Shown here: piece after piece, positions 41,444 to 50,712 of the stretch
How positions within the stretch are numbered: position 1 is the stretch's first letter
How the letters are laid out: every line of letters begins with the position of its first letter
Source: an uncultured Clostridia bacterium
Lineage (GTDB): Bacteria > Bacillota > Clostridia > Saccharofermentanales > Saccharofermentanaceae
Direction: 5' to 3'
Assembly: GCA_947167045.1 (NCBI GenBank)
Contig: CAMVGO010000001.1
Location: 62,001-126,000, forward strand
DNA length: 64,000 bases
Position numbers and translations under genes: made by a program
The notes under the pieces: model-generated
Databases searched by the model: none
Told to the model about the DNA's origin: nothing
The model's input: the letters and a program-made list of their open reading frames with translations, nothing else

Positions 41444-43996
41444 ATGGCACAAGAGAAGAAATACAAATTATTGGAAGAGGTCGCACGTTGTTCCGGATAT
41501 GACATCGCTCTAATGACCACGTTCAACTTTGATATTAAGTATTTTGAACGAGCTATTCTGAATCCACTATACGCCAGAGGACTAAAGAAAATTTCAATAT
41601 TTGTCGATGCCAAAGAGTTAAACGAGTCTATTAAACATGTTGAGAATTGTCATCTCGGAAGAAAATACATGGTAAATCCAATTGAAATGAATGGCTCCTT
41701 TCATCCTAAGTTGGTACTTTTATTGGGAGAGAAGAAAGCACGGCTGTTTGTCGGAAGTGCTAATCTGACAACCTCCGGTTATACAACAAATAATGAGATT
41801 TTTAATTTCTTCGATTACACTGCAAAGAATCCAGAAAACCTTGATATCATAAATACTGCTATCAGTTTCTTTGTCGAAATTTATAAGCTTTCTTATAAGC
41901 AAGACAGTGAACTGATTCGTGAAGCTGTAAGTCTCAAATACTATAAGAAGCCGGAACAAACTGGCGATAGTGTCCTTTTATATAATACGAAAACCTCTAT
42001 ACTCGAGCAGGTTGCAGAACGCATTACTCAAAAAGTTAAAGAAATAAATGTAATAGTTCCATATTACGACACAAAGCTGTCTGCTCTTAAATCACTCAAG
42101 GAAGTATTTCCTGGAGCCAAAGCTCATCTTTATCTTTTTAAGTATCTCAACACGTTCCCTACCGAAATAAATGATATAGAAAGAATTACAAATAAAATAG
42201 ATGTATTTGAGAGCTTTCATAGCAATACGTCGTACAGTTCAAGCAACTTCTATCATGGAAAGGTTTTCTTGTTTAAATGCACTAATACTGATTACATTTT
42301 GTATGGTAGTGCTAATTGCACACAGAGTGCTCTAATTAAATCTATATCCGACAACGGCAATGTTGAATGCGACTGCTTTGAAAGCGGAGCAAAGGGCGAA
42401 TTCGACTATTTTATAAATAACCTCAATATTAGTGATGATGATGAATATACAAGTAGACCATTGACATATGAATCTGAACCAAGTGGTTGTTTCTCATATA
42501 AATACGGAAAATTTGAAAATGGAATGCAACTCCATTTTGGTTTCAAGAAGAAGCAAAGCGATCTTGCTGCCAAAGTATTGAATACCGAATTTGAGATAAA
42601 ATACACTGATACAGAACTAATTGTCAGCATTCCTACTGAAACTGCACAACTATTAACAACCATATTTGATGTAACTCTCACATATGGCAAAAATAGCGAA
42701 ACAATCAAGTGCTGGGTTTATGTTCCGTCTGAACTCGACAACAATCGATATTCAACACTTATTATTGATAACCTTGAAGATGTTGATATTGATTCCAGCG
42801 GTGACAAGTTTGCAGAGGATTACACAAAACTAATTGAAGCTATGAATTCATGCGCCGCTGATTTTGAGGAAAATTCCAAAAAGATCGCAATGCGCAAATT
42901 TCTTCAGCAAGAAATTGAGGGAGATGATGTAGTCGAACCCACAGAAGGTGATGAATTTATCGTTGAAGATACCATTTCTGATGAGGCAAGATTTGAATAC
43001 AGACGGTTTGACGCTATTGACAGATTCAGACGGCAATTCTTAAGACGCTTCCTGTTTGGACAATCTTCGATCTTCTTTTCTCCACGCATCAAAGTGGATT
43101 CCACCAAAAAGAATTCAGATAAATACACGGAATCAGAAAATGCGAAGCCAAGAAAAGCGACAACTGCTGAAAAACGTTTTGAGAGATTCGTCAAAAGAAG
43201 AATTACAGAAATCTTCAATCCCGCTTTCATAAACATTATCAGCATCGAACACTACGTTGGTATTATGGAAGTTGTATTTGAAATATTCAGAAAATACAAC
43301 AATGACGATCCTGTTGAAGATATATTTGATGCTTATTATGTTATCGATACTCGTATTGAATTCTATGAGCATTTGTTATCAAAGAATCTTAAAGATACAG
43401 AAAACCTCCCTAACCTGGAAGAGACTGTTCTTATTAATTGCTTTGCTTCCATTATTGAGAATAGATTAATTGACGATTCCGAGGAAACAGAATTGGCGAA
43501 TCGTTCCTTTCTAGCCTTAATCGAGAAGCTATATCATCTAAGAGATGACTATAAAGAATATATAAAAAAAGCCATTGAGCGTAATGATGCTGCTGTTGTC
43601 CAAAAAGGGTATGACATATCATGTGACTACATTGATATGCTTTATGGATATAAGAGCAGCAATCAACTTTTCGATTATATTTCAAAAGTATATAAAGGGG
43701 CTCGAGTAGAAATCACCGGCAAAATACTCAAAATCGAAGTAAGAGTTCCTGATATTAATATCCATGGAGTTCCAAATAAAGACGTGCTTGCTGAGATTGT
43801 TAAATATTCAGATAAATACGGAACAATAACCACTGTTTATATAGATATTACTAACGGCGCAGATCTAAGACTGGTTAAGAATATACGAACTCACATTAAA
43901 CATACAATTCGAATGGAATCCCACCAGTGGGTAAGCGAAACCGAATATAAAAACGGGATCAAAGATAAGTCGAAATCAAAGTATTTCGACTTCTAA
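41444..43996 (+). CDS. phospholipase D-like protein
   Basis: An 850-residue protein with two PLD-type sites. The first is FHPKLVLLLGEKKARLFVGS with ANLTTSGY; the second is FYHGKVFLFKCTN with YGSANCTQS. Together they give the H-x-K and downstream Asn/Ser pattern of PLD nucleases or lipases. A long C-terminal region (about 380-850) is unlike known domains. The preceding hypothetical protein ends nine bases earlier. By position it belongs to a defence-type trio. Confidence 0.8.
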   Translation: MAQEKKYKLLEEVARCSGYDIALMTTFNFDIKYFERAILNPLYARGLKKISIFVDAKELNESIKHVENCHLGRKYMVNPIEMNGSFHPKLVLLLGEKKARLFVGSANLTTSGYTTNNEIFNFFDYTAKNPENLDIINTAISFFVEIYKLSYKQDSELIREAVSLKYYKKPEQTGDSVLLYNTKTSILEQVAERITQKVKEINVIVPYYDTKLSALKSLKEVFPGAKAHLYLFKYLNTFPTEINDIERITNKIDVFESFHSNTSYSSSNFYHGKVFLFKCTNTDYILYGSANCTQSALIKSISDNGNVECDCFESGAKGEFDYFINNLNISDDDEYTSRPLTYESEPSGCFSYKYGKFENGMQLHFGFKKKQSDLAAKVLNTEFEIKYTDTELIVSIPTETAQLLTTIFDVTLTYGKNSETIKCWVYVPSELDNNRYSTLIIDNLEDVDIDSSGDKFAEDYTKLIEAMNSCAADFEENSKKIAMRKFLQQEIEGDDVVEPTEGDEFIVEDTISDEARFEYRRFDAIDRFRRQFLRRFLFGQSSIFFSPRIKVDSTKKNSDKYTESENAKPRKATTAEKRFERFVKRRITEIFNPAFINIISIEHYVGIMEVVFEIFRKYNNDDPVEDIFDAYYVIDTRIEFYEHLLSKNLKDTENLPNLEETVLINCFASIIENRLIDDSEETELANRSFLALIEKLYHLRDDYKEYIKKAIERNDAAVVQKGYDISCDYIDMLYGYKSSNQLFDYISKVYKGARVEITGKILKIEVRVPDINIHGVPNKDVLAEIVKYSDKYGTITTVYIDITNGADLRLVKNIRTHIKHTIRMESHQWVSETEYKNGIKDKSKSKYFDF

Positions 43997-44017
43997 AACA
44001 CTGAAGATCTCAGCTAT

Positions 44018-45112
44018 TCATATTTTGATTTTCTCACACCGATCCAAAAATGCACTTAACATTTCTTTTATAGCAGACGCAACTTCATCCGGACCATTAT
44101 TGTATTCAATTCGTTTGGCCATGGCTTCGCTCTCGTTTGCAAAGGTCTTGTATTTCCGGGCATATCTCTTCTGCCCTTCTTCAAACCTCTTGGCATCTTT
44201 AAGAAATGTATCTTTTACCAGTTGTTCTATTTCAGGTTCAGAATGGTGTTCTTCTTTATCGTTAAACGGATTATCTATCGAAGGGAAATAGCTTACTCTA
44301 CACATTATATGAGCAGCAGTACTGTACTCTCTGAATATTACTTCTGCAGTTATTTTATTCAGTGTTCCGGGAATATAGTAAAAAATCATAAATGAACAAT
44401 ATGCGTGATATTTTACATCATAAATAATTTCTTGGGATATTCTTGGATCTGGATTATTCTCCAAAACCTTTTTATAGAAAAACGTTCTAAAATCTAGTCT
44501 TGACCACTCAGACATGGGTTTAGTCGAAATTTCAGTTGTTCTTTCAACTAGATTGTGAATGTGATTTATATAATCATCCAAAATCTCATCACCCGTAGAA
44601 GACTTGCCCATCTCTGCTAATATCATATCTAGCATTTTTGAAATATCATCAAGAAAATACGTTGTCCACCCATCGGCCTCTGAACAGGCTTTTACATCAA
44701 ACGGATCAATAATATCTGTCTTATAGAATATTTTACTGATTTTATCTACGCCAACATTAAAGTATTCTAATGTTTCGGGGTTATTCAGCGTAATATCATA
44801 CTTAATTAGCTGGTTATCATGAGTGTTTGAATATGTCTTGTCTTCTATTACAGTTAAATAAATATCGCCAGAATATTTAAACTGTATTATCACATCAATT
44901 TTCCCTTTATTATTCCCATTGCATGCAAATTGTCTGAAGGTTTTAAGTTCATCTATATCACCAACATTCATATTCAGACCGTTAAATTCATTGAGAATCT
45001 TATAAGCAAAAAATCTGACATTATTGTTTTCACAATCATAATTCTCAAACAACCACATTAAAAATGCATCCTGAGATAATTCTTTTGTTGCATAGTCAAA
45101 AATGTTCTTCAT
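44018..45112 (-). CDS. PD-(D/E)XK nuclease superfamily protein
   Basis: A 364-residue protein of the PDDEXK_4 type. The opening FDYATKELSQDAFLMWLFEN is typical. The core is GKIDVIIQFKYSGDIYLTVI with ExK in VIEDKTYSNTHDNQL. C-terminal helices are charged. It is the last gene of a leftward group (44.0-50 kb) and converges on the PLD gene with 21 bases between. Such proteins are often defence nucleases, but no specific system is named. Confidence 0.8.
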   Translation of the reverse strand: MKNIFDYATKELSQDAFLMWLFENYDCENNNVRFFAYKILNEFNGLNMNVGDIDELKTFRQFACNGNNKGKIDVIIQFKYSGDIYLTVIEDKTYSNTHDNQLIKYDITLNNPETLEYFNVGVDKISKIFYKTDIIDPFDVKACSEADGWTTYFLDDISKMLDMILAEMGKSSTGDEILDDYINHIHNLVERTTEISTKPMSEWSRLDFRTFFYKKVLENNPDPRISQEIIYDVKYHAYCSFMIFYYIPGTLNKITAEVIFREYSTAAHIMCRVSYFPSIDNPFNDKEEHHSEPEIEQLVKDTFLKDAKRFEEGQKRYARKYKTFANESEAMAKRIEYNNGPDEVASAIKEMLSAFLDRCEKIKI

Positions 45113-45142
45113 AATAATCCTTCCTTGTTTTTATTGATATAT

Positions 45143-47017
45143 TTATATATGCTTCCCTATATACACTATCGTAACCTTCCCGGTATCCTCATCACGGTAG
45201 TAGTATATCCTGAACATATCAGAACTGTGTTCTGAATATACAACATGCCAATCAGCAGTATGTCCGTCTACAGGAAGTTTCTTGGCATCTTCCCCACTGC
45301 TCGATATGTCAAATGCTGACAGCAGTTTGTCTGCCTTGATCTTTGAATACAGTTCATTGCTCATTTCTCCGCAGAAGTTCATCTCGTATGCATAGAGCAG
45401 AATAAAGGCATTTCTTAAAACTTCCTCCTTGGGATATTGGAAATTCTTATAGGAATCTATTCCCTTCTTATGCATGACTATGTATTTACTCATGTTATCC
45501 TGAACCCATTGATCAATAGCTCTGCCTTTGAAAGATTTGGATAGAAATGAGAGAAGATACTGTTGTTCTTTATTATCAAGTTGATAGTCATAACTCTTAC
45601 GGAGTTTTTCCTCAAGCTTTGATTTTTCTTTCTCTAACTGTTCTGCCTTTTCTTTTTGCTCAGCAATACCGGCATCCTTCTTCCTCATCTGGTCCTTAAA
45701 GCGTGCAGCATCGGCTTCCTTCTCTTTTTCAAACTGTCTCTTTGCTTTAGCCTGTACTTCTTCGATTATTTCATCGAGCCTTTGTTCGAAGTCTTCTTCT
45801 TTATTCTCCCTCAGTCTTTTGATCTCGATTTTTGCATCTTCAAGCTGACTGTTCAATTTATCTAAAAGTTTACTGTCAGTCTTATTGATATAAGCATCCC
45901 AAAGATTGGAATAAAACAATACATCTCCATAATTGATATCAGGATTAGAAACGTTATCATTCATCTGAAGAAGACGCGATTCAACATATGTCTCAACCTG
46001 TCCTATCTCTTTCCTGATCACCTTCTCACGGGAAGATGATGTATCAACCACAGGATCAGTCTTGAACCATTCGTATGCTTTGCCTGTATCAGATAAAGGA
46101 TTGATACACAGATAATTAGTCTTTATTGTAGCCAGAGCGTCTTTTGGAGTAATAAGGACCTTCTTTAGAAGATCACTCATTCTCTCCCCAAACAGATCTT
46201 TGTATCCGTTTCTCGGTTCGTCTGTAACAACATAAGCCAATCCTGCCATATGTTGAGCAAGTTTATTGACTCTGAATGAGTTCTTCTCTTCACTCTCATC
46301 AACATAAGCAGGACAGAATATCACAGGCAACTGTCTCTCAGGATCGTTAATTATTTTTATGAATTCATATTCGTCTTTTCTTCTGTTGCCGCTTCTGTTT
46401 ATGCTCATCTTTTTCATATTGATGGGATAGTCATGAGAAGCGATATTGCCTTCGGATACTATGAATCTGTTATCTTTAAATATCATCGGTAGGAATGCCG
46501 GCCTGAAAGGAGCTGCCTTCTTACCGTAGTGATTGCTTTCCTTGCATTTTGTCCTTACGGCCATATACACATAATCTTCTGTCAGTTTCAAGGCTACATC
46601 CGTAGTAAACAAACGGTCCAGATGCTTTGTTTCTATCTGATTATTTGGTTCTCTTATCCTGATGGTCCATTCACCAAATTCTTTCATAGCAAGCATGCTG
46701 ATATCGAATTGCTTCTTAGCCCGGTTAAGATGCATATCTTCTTTGGCAAAGACATCAAATTTGTCTGCATTTATATCTTTCAAATCAGGATAATCCTTAA
46801 GAAACTGTGTTTCTGACCTATCATATTGATTATTACGGCTAATACGGTCTTTCAGCCATCCGGTTACATATAACACACATTTATTGAACACCCAATCAAG
46901 GTTTTGTTCGTTATTGACAGGAGCAATCTTATAATACCCTTGGAAGGTATTATATTCAGAGAAGGTTTTTAAGAGCTTAGGGTCTGTTTTTCTGGGTTTG
47001 TGTTTTAAACTGGACAT
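45143..47017 (-). CDS. large hypothetical protein with coiled coil
   Basis: A 624-residue protein. Residues about 1-380 form a domain I do not recognise. Residues about 390-480 are a long charged coiled coil (LNSQLEDAKIEIKRLRENKE and EKEKSKLEEKLRK). A C-terminal globular domain of about 140 residues (SSGEDAKKLPVDGHTADWHV) ends in IVYIGKHI. The gene is 30 bases from the PD-(D/E)XK gene. Its role could be assembly of a complex with the AAA+ protein upstream, but this is inference. Confidence 0.7.
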   Translation of the reverse strand: MSSLKHKPRKTDPKLLKTFSEYNTFQGYYKIAPVNNEQNLDWVFNKCVLYVTGWLKDRISRNNQYDRSETQFLKDYPDLKDINADKFDVFAKEDMHLNRAKKQFDISMLAMKEFGEWTIRIREPNNQIETKHLDRLFTTDVALKLTEDYVYMAVRTKCKESNHYGKKAAPFRPAFLPMIFKDNRFIVSEGNIASHDYPINMKKMSINRSGNRRKDEYEFIKIINDPERQLPVIFCPAYVDESEEKNSFRVNKLAQHMAGLAYVVTDEPRNGYKDLFGERMSDLLKKVLITPKDALATIKTNYLCINPLSDTGKAYEWFKTDPVVDTSSSREKVIRKEIGQVETYVESRLLQMNDNVSNPDINYGDVLFYSNLWDAYINKTDSKLLDKLNSQLEDAKIEIKRLRENKEEDFEQRLDEIIEEVQAKAKRQFEKEKEADAARFKDQMRKKDAGIAEQKEKAEQLEKEKSKLEEKLRKSYDYQLDNKEQQYLLSFLSKSFKGRAIDQWVQDNMSKYIVMHKKGIDSYKNFQYPKEEVLRNAFILLYAYEMNFCGEMSNELYSKIKADKLLSAFDISSSGEDAKKLPVDGHTADWHVVYSEHSSDMFRIYYYRDEDTGKVTIVYIGKHI

Positions 47018-47064
47018 AACTATACAATCCGATCAGTTTCTAGCTGGTTTTTGTTAAATTATTA

Positions 47065-48186
47065 TTATGTGGGAACTATTCTCACCCACATAACGGGGCG
47101 CACCCCAATGCGATCATCATATATAAAACTACCCATAGAGTCTATTCTTCCTTGAAAATCCACAAAAGAAGCTCTGTAAGTATTTATCCCACCATTTCTG
47201 ACAGTAATGCCAGGAGATCTAAGCCACCAAGCAGAACATATCGCTCGTGTTGAATCGAACAAATAACCGGCTTCATCTATACTCAAAAGAAAAACTTTAT
47301 CAGAAGTCGAATCACCAACCTGATTTCTACGATCGGTGACATTATTGCACATAAGAATTTTTTCTCTTTCCTCTGGTGTAAAATACTGGTTAATAAAATC
47401 ATTGTTTAGCCATGTCCTCAAGGAACATTTACTCCAAGAAATAGAACCTCCACGCGCATGATAAGGCATGCAAGCAACGCTTGAACTGCAAAGGAGACAT
47501 GCCATATTGTCTCTTACATCAAGAACTTTCCACCAGATGCGCTGACCATTGATAGAGCCGAAATAAATCTCATCTCCCTTATGCGGATTTCTACATCTTG
47601 AATGAATAGCTTTTATATATCCCTGCAGTTCCGTTTTCAGGTTCTCATCTCCGAATTGAATAGCTTTAACAAAATATTTATTCTGATCAAATAGACGTTG
47701 AGAAGCAAGCTCACTGCGTCTTCTGCATTCCAAATTAGCCATAAGCAAATATAGATATGCGTTTCCATTTGACGGATCAGAATCCAATATAGTTTCACAT
47801 CTGGATACTGCACCTCTATAATCCCCATCCGCAAGCATTAATTCAACTCTTTGTAAAAGATTGTCAATGTTCGTACCATAAACATTTATTGTGGCATTTC
47901 CCACTTGAACATTTCCTCGAACATTGAGTGTCTTTATCGCATCCTGGACTAAACACTCTGTGCCACAAGCCTCACAACGTGAAATTTTTGATGAAACATC
48001 GACTTTCATATGAGCATTGCAATTGGGACACATCGCTGGAACAAAAGACTTCAAAGCATCAGTATTAACAGTCACAGAATTACTGCTTTCCATTGACGAT
48101 GCGGAATTCTGAGGCGTTCCACATTTCATACAGAACTTTGCTGTATCTGGTAATGACTGTCCGCAATTCATGCAATACATAAGCAA
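47065..48186 (-). CDS. zinc-ribbon protein with DUF6273-like domain
   Basis: A 373-residue protein. Two zinc ribbons start it: CMNCGQSLPDTAKFCMKCG and CPNCNAHMKVDVSSKISRCE. A TPR-like helical middle follows (GDYRGAVSRCETILDSDPSN). The C-terminal part resembles DUF6273: WWKVLDVRDNMACLL, KCSLRTWLNNDFINQYF, KVFLLSIDEAGYLF, AWWLRSPG and GVRPVMWVRIV. No signal peptide is present, so unlike the DUF6273 lipoprotein at 5.5-6.3 kb this copy is cytoplasmic. Confidence 0.75.
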   Translation of the reverse strand: MLMYCMNCGQSLPDTAKFCMKCGTPQNSASSMESSNSVTVNTDALKSFVPAMCPNCNAHMKVDVSSKISRCEACGTECLVQDAIKTLNVRGNVQVGNATINVYGTNIDNLLQRVELMLADGDYRGAVSRCETILDSDPSNGNAYLYLLMANLECRRRSELASQRLFDQNKYFVKAIQFGDENLKTELQGYIKAIHSRCRNPHKGDEIYFGSINGQRIWWKVLDVRDNMACLLCSSSVACMPYHARGGSISWSKCSLRTWLNNDFINQYFTPEEREKILMCNNVTDRRNQVGDSTSDKVFLLSIDEAGYLFDSTRAICSAWWLRSPGITVRNGGINTYRASFVDFQGRIDSMGSFIYDDRIGVRPVMWVRIVPT

Positions 48187-48302
48187 CTCCTGAAATCTAT
48201 TTAATTAATAAATCAAATATCTACAAGTCACTAGTATTATATCAAACGACTAATTATCTAGATGCTTCAGTTAGAACACATCAATAATATACATCTATGC
48301 AA

Positions 48303-48330
48303 AGCAGTCCGGCTTCCCAGCCGGGCTGCT
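48303..48330 (-). terminator. terminator-like hairpin after the AAA+ gene
   Basis: AGCAGTCCGGCT pairs with AGCCGGGCTGCT (one mismatch) around a TCCC loop. Read leftward it is followed by TTTGC. It lies about 46 bases past the end of the AAA+ gene and before the zinc-ribbon gene. Confidence 0.6.
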
Positions 48331-48376
48331 CATAGAAAAGGAGAAAAATTGCGTAAAGCAGACAAGTTGCTGATTA

Positions 48377-49753
48377 TCAAACAAACCCTATTCTATGTTC
48401 CCTTGTGGATCCTCCAGAACGGGCCAGAGCCTCAGTCAGAATACGTTCATCAATCACTGCCGTATCCGCATCACCTTCAAGCATCTCAAAGTATGCAGCC
48501 TTGGCGGCATTCTCTATGAGACTAACATACTGACGGAGTGATACCGTTCCTTTGGAACGCATCGAAGATACGATCTTCTTGAGGTCTTTCCGGTCTATTG
48601 TGATTCTGCCACGATACAGACTGTTCTGTCTGAGCGTATCGAATTGCTTGGTGATGATGGATAAGATCCTCTCAATATCAGGCTTGGGGAACTCAACTAT
48701 CATACAGCGGTCCTTAAGCCAGAGCGGTACATTCTTGAGTTCGTTAGCCGTCAGAATAAATGGGATATTGGCAGTACTGATCTCTATCTCAAGGTTCTGG
48801 TCTCTTATGACTCTTGTTCTGTCGAGGCAGCTTAAGAGTTCATCACTTATCGAATGATTGGATCCCGGCACACACTTGTCTATCTCATCGATCAGGATTA
48901 CGGGATTGGTTGCATTTGCCGTAAGCATTGCATTGACGATCTCACCATATCTCGACTCCTTGTATGAGGGTGAATCGCCTATAAGCCCTCTTCCTGTTGC
49001 AGCACCGGGAGCAGATATCTTGTAGTATTCCAAACCCAGAATGTCAGCAAAAACTTTGCCGAAGAATGTCTTTCCTATGCCCGGATCACCTTCAAGGAGT
49101 ATGGGCATTATGGTGCCTTCGTTTATGTATTCGACTACTGCCGACAGGATATAGAATTCCAGTTCCCTCGGCAGATCGTTCTCGGCACAGAGCTGCCTTA
49201 CTCTCTGACAGAGATCCTTCTCTGACAGTTCTGAAACCAGAGGTTTAGTCATCTTAAGCTTATTGATATCACGTGCTTTTATTGCTGAACTGCCCGTGGA
49301 AGCCGTCTTCTCTTTTTGTGACTCTTCCGGACTGTCGAGGATTATTACGTCATCAGCTATGTTGCTGTCTTCTTCATCCTCATCTGTCGGAACTCCATAC
49401 ACCACATGCGTCAGATGGATCCATGGGATGTGTATCTCAAAGCCGTTTTTCTTTAAGAAGTCATCCATTATGTAAATTGCTCTGTTGACGATCATGCGGG
49501 CATGGTTCTGGCACTTCTCACCTTCAAACATCGGGATAAAGAACGGACTGCCGACATTGGGATGGTTGATGTATTCCAGGAACAGTTTCCTGTCGTGCTC
49601 GGGCAGCAGCTCAAGGCCTCTTCTGAAAACTCTCTGAAGCTGGTAACACTTGCCGAGCCTTTCCTCAAAGGACTCTTCGTCCTTGTTTTTTAATAACAGA
49701 TTGGTTAAGAAGTAATTCCTTCTTATGTAGATAAAGTCTTCAAATTTATACAT
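48377..49753 (-). CDS. AAA+ ATPase (Lon/McrB-like module)
   Basis: A 458-residue protein. The first 170 residues are an unknown domain with an acidic linker near 122-150. Walker A is GDPGIGKT (222-229), Walker B is VILIDEIDK (285-293), sensor 1 is IPFILTANELKN, and the arginine-finger region is WLKDRCMIVEF. The C-terminal lid is helical. No protease follows, so the Lon-like core probably remodels a partner. Neighbours in the same leftward run are zinc-ribbon/DUF6273, coiled-coil and PD-(D/E)XK proteins. Confidence 0.82.
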   Translation of the reverse strand: MYKFEDFIYIRRNYFLTNLLLKNKDEESFEERLGKCYQLQRVFRRGLELLPEHDRKLFLEYINHPNVGSPFFIPMFEGEKCQNHARMIVNRAIYIMDDFLKKNGFEIHIPWIHLTHVVYGVPTDEDEEDSNIADDVIILDSPEESQKEKTASTGSSAIKARDINKLKMTKPLVSELSEKDLCQRVRQLCAENDLPRELEFYILSAVVEYINEGTIMPILLEGDPGIGKTFFGKVFADILGLEYYKISAPGAATGRGLIGDSPSYKESRYGEIVNAMLTANATNPVILIDEIDKCVPGSNHSISDELLSCLDRTRVIRDQNLEIEISTANIPFILTANELKNVPLWLKDRCMIVEFPKPDIERILSIITKQFDTLRQNSLYRGRITIDRKDLKKIVSSMRSKGTVSLRQYVSLIENAAKAAYFEMLEGDADTAVIDERILTEALARSGGSTREHRIGFV

Positions 49754-49892
49754 TTTTCTGATTCTCCTTATTCGTTTTTTGCGTTCTTCGAAGATGGCTT
49801 CATTAAACCATGGGTTTTAGTTACCTGAATAGTTGATATTTCTTGATTTTATGCTACCTTATAGTTACTTTTAGGTTACTTTTGGAGTCGCT

Positions 49893-50687
49893 ATGAGAAA
49901 TATAAAATCCGTCTATATCGAGATCTTTGATCTCTACAACTTTCATTACGAGACAGAGAAGAAAAAGACCGCCGCACGCAAATACATAAGGACGCATTTG
50001 CGTGAGTGTTTTCCCAAATACAACTGGTCAGACGTAAAAAACTGGTATAAGCTGTCCGAACTCGACAGGTATAAGTTCAAGTTCGAAGTTGTCCGCAAGT
50101 ATTTCATGGACAGGACCGAAGAAAGCAGGAAAAAGAAAACAGAGACCGACATCGCTGAGGAATCAAAGGAACATCATTATGAGGAAAGAAAATACATCAG
50201 CGGGCAGCAGGAGTATCTGAGCATATTACATAAGGACTTCTACGATGCAAACGCATCCGAAGAAGATAAACGCAGGGCTTATGATGACTTCTGTTATTAC
50301 CTGATCAAATACGTCCCGAACGTTTCGGCTCCCACATATGAGGAATGGCCGGATTCACCCCACAGGCTCTACGACTATCAGCAATCGGCAATGGACGATG
50401 CTTTAAAGCAGGCTGCCAATGACAACTACGGCAAACCCGAACCCGTTACCGAAGCTGAAACAGACCACTATGCCCTGCTTGCCATAATAAAGTATCTGGA
50501 AGAAAAGAACTCAATAAAGGTGGATATTGACGGCATCAGACAATGTCTGATCATAAAGCGTTCCGTCGCGTCAAAAAACGCGGAAGAAATGTCAGAGTCA
50601 GACAACAGCATCAATTACCTCGTTGCAACGAAGAAGCTGGAAAATCTGGATTTTATAACGAGAGTGGAAAAGACAGGCAATTCCTGA
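49893..50687 (+). CDS. hypothetical protein, divergent from AAA+ gene
   Basis: A 264-residue charged protein with two predicted helical domains, MRNIKSVYIEIFDLYNFHYE at the start and a C-terminal half (DHYALLAIIKYLEEKNSIK). No family recognised. It shares an upstream region with the AAA+ gene (starts 140 bases apart). That region holds two AGTTACTTTT/GGTTACTTTT repeats near 49862-49883, possibly a control site. It is convergent with the metallo-beta-lactamase gene. Confidence 0.65.
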   Translation: MRNIKSVYIEIFDLYNFHYETEKKKTAARKYIRTHLRECFPKYNWSDVKNWYKLSELDRYKFKFEVVRKYFMDRTEESRKKKTETDIAEESKEHHYEERKYISGQQEYLSILHKDFYDANASEEDKRRAYDDFCYYLIKYVPNVSAPTYEEWPDSPHRLYDYQQSAMDDALKQAANDNYGKPEPVTEAETDHYALLAIIKYLEEKNSIKVDIDGIRQCLIIKRSVASKNAEEMSESDNSINYLVATKKLENLDFITRVEKTGNS

Positions 50688-50712
50688 TTTTCGCCATGGA
50701 ATTCAGGTCATC

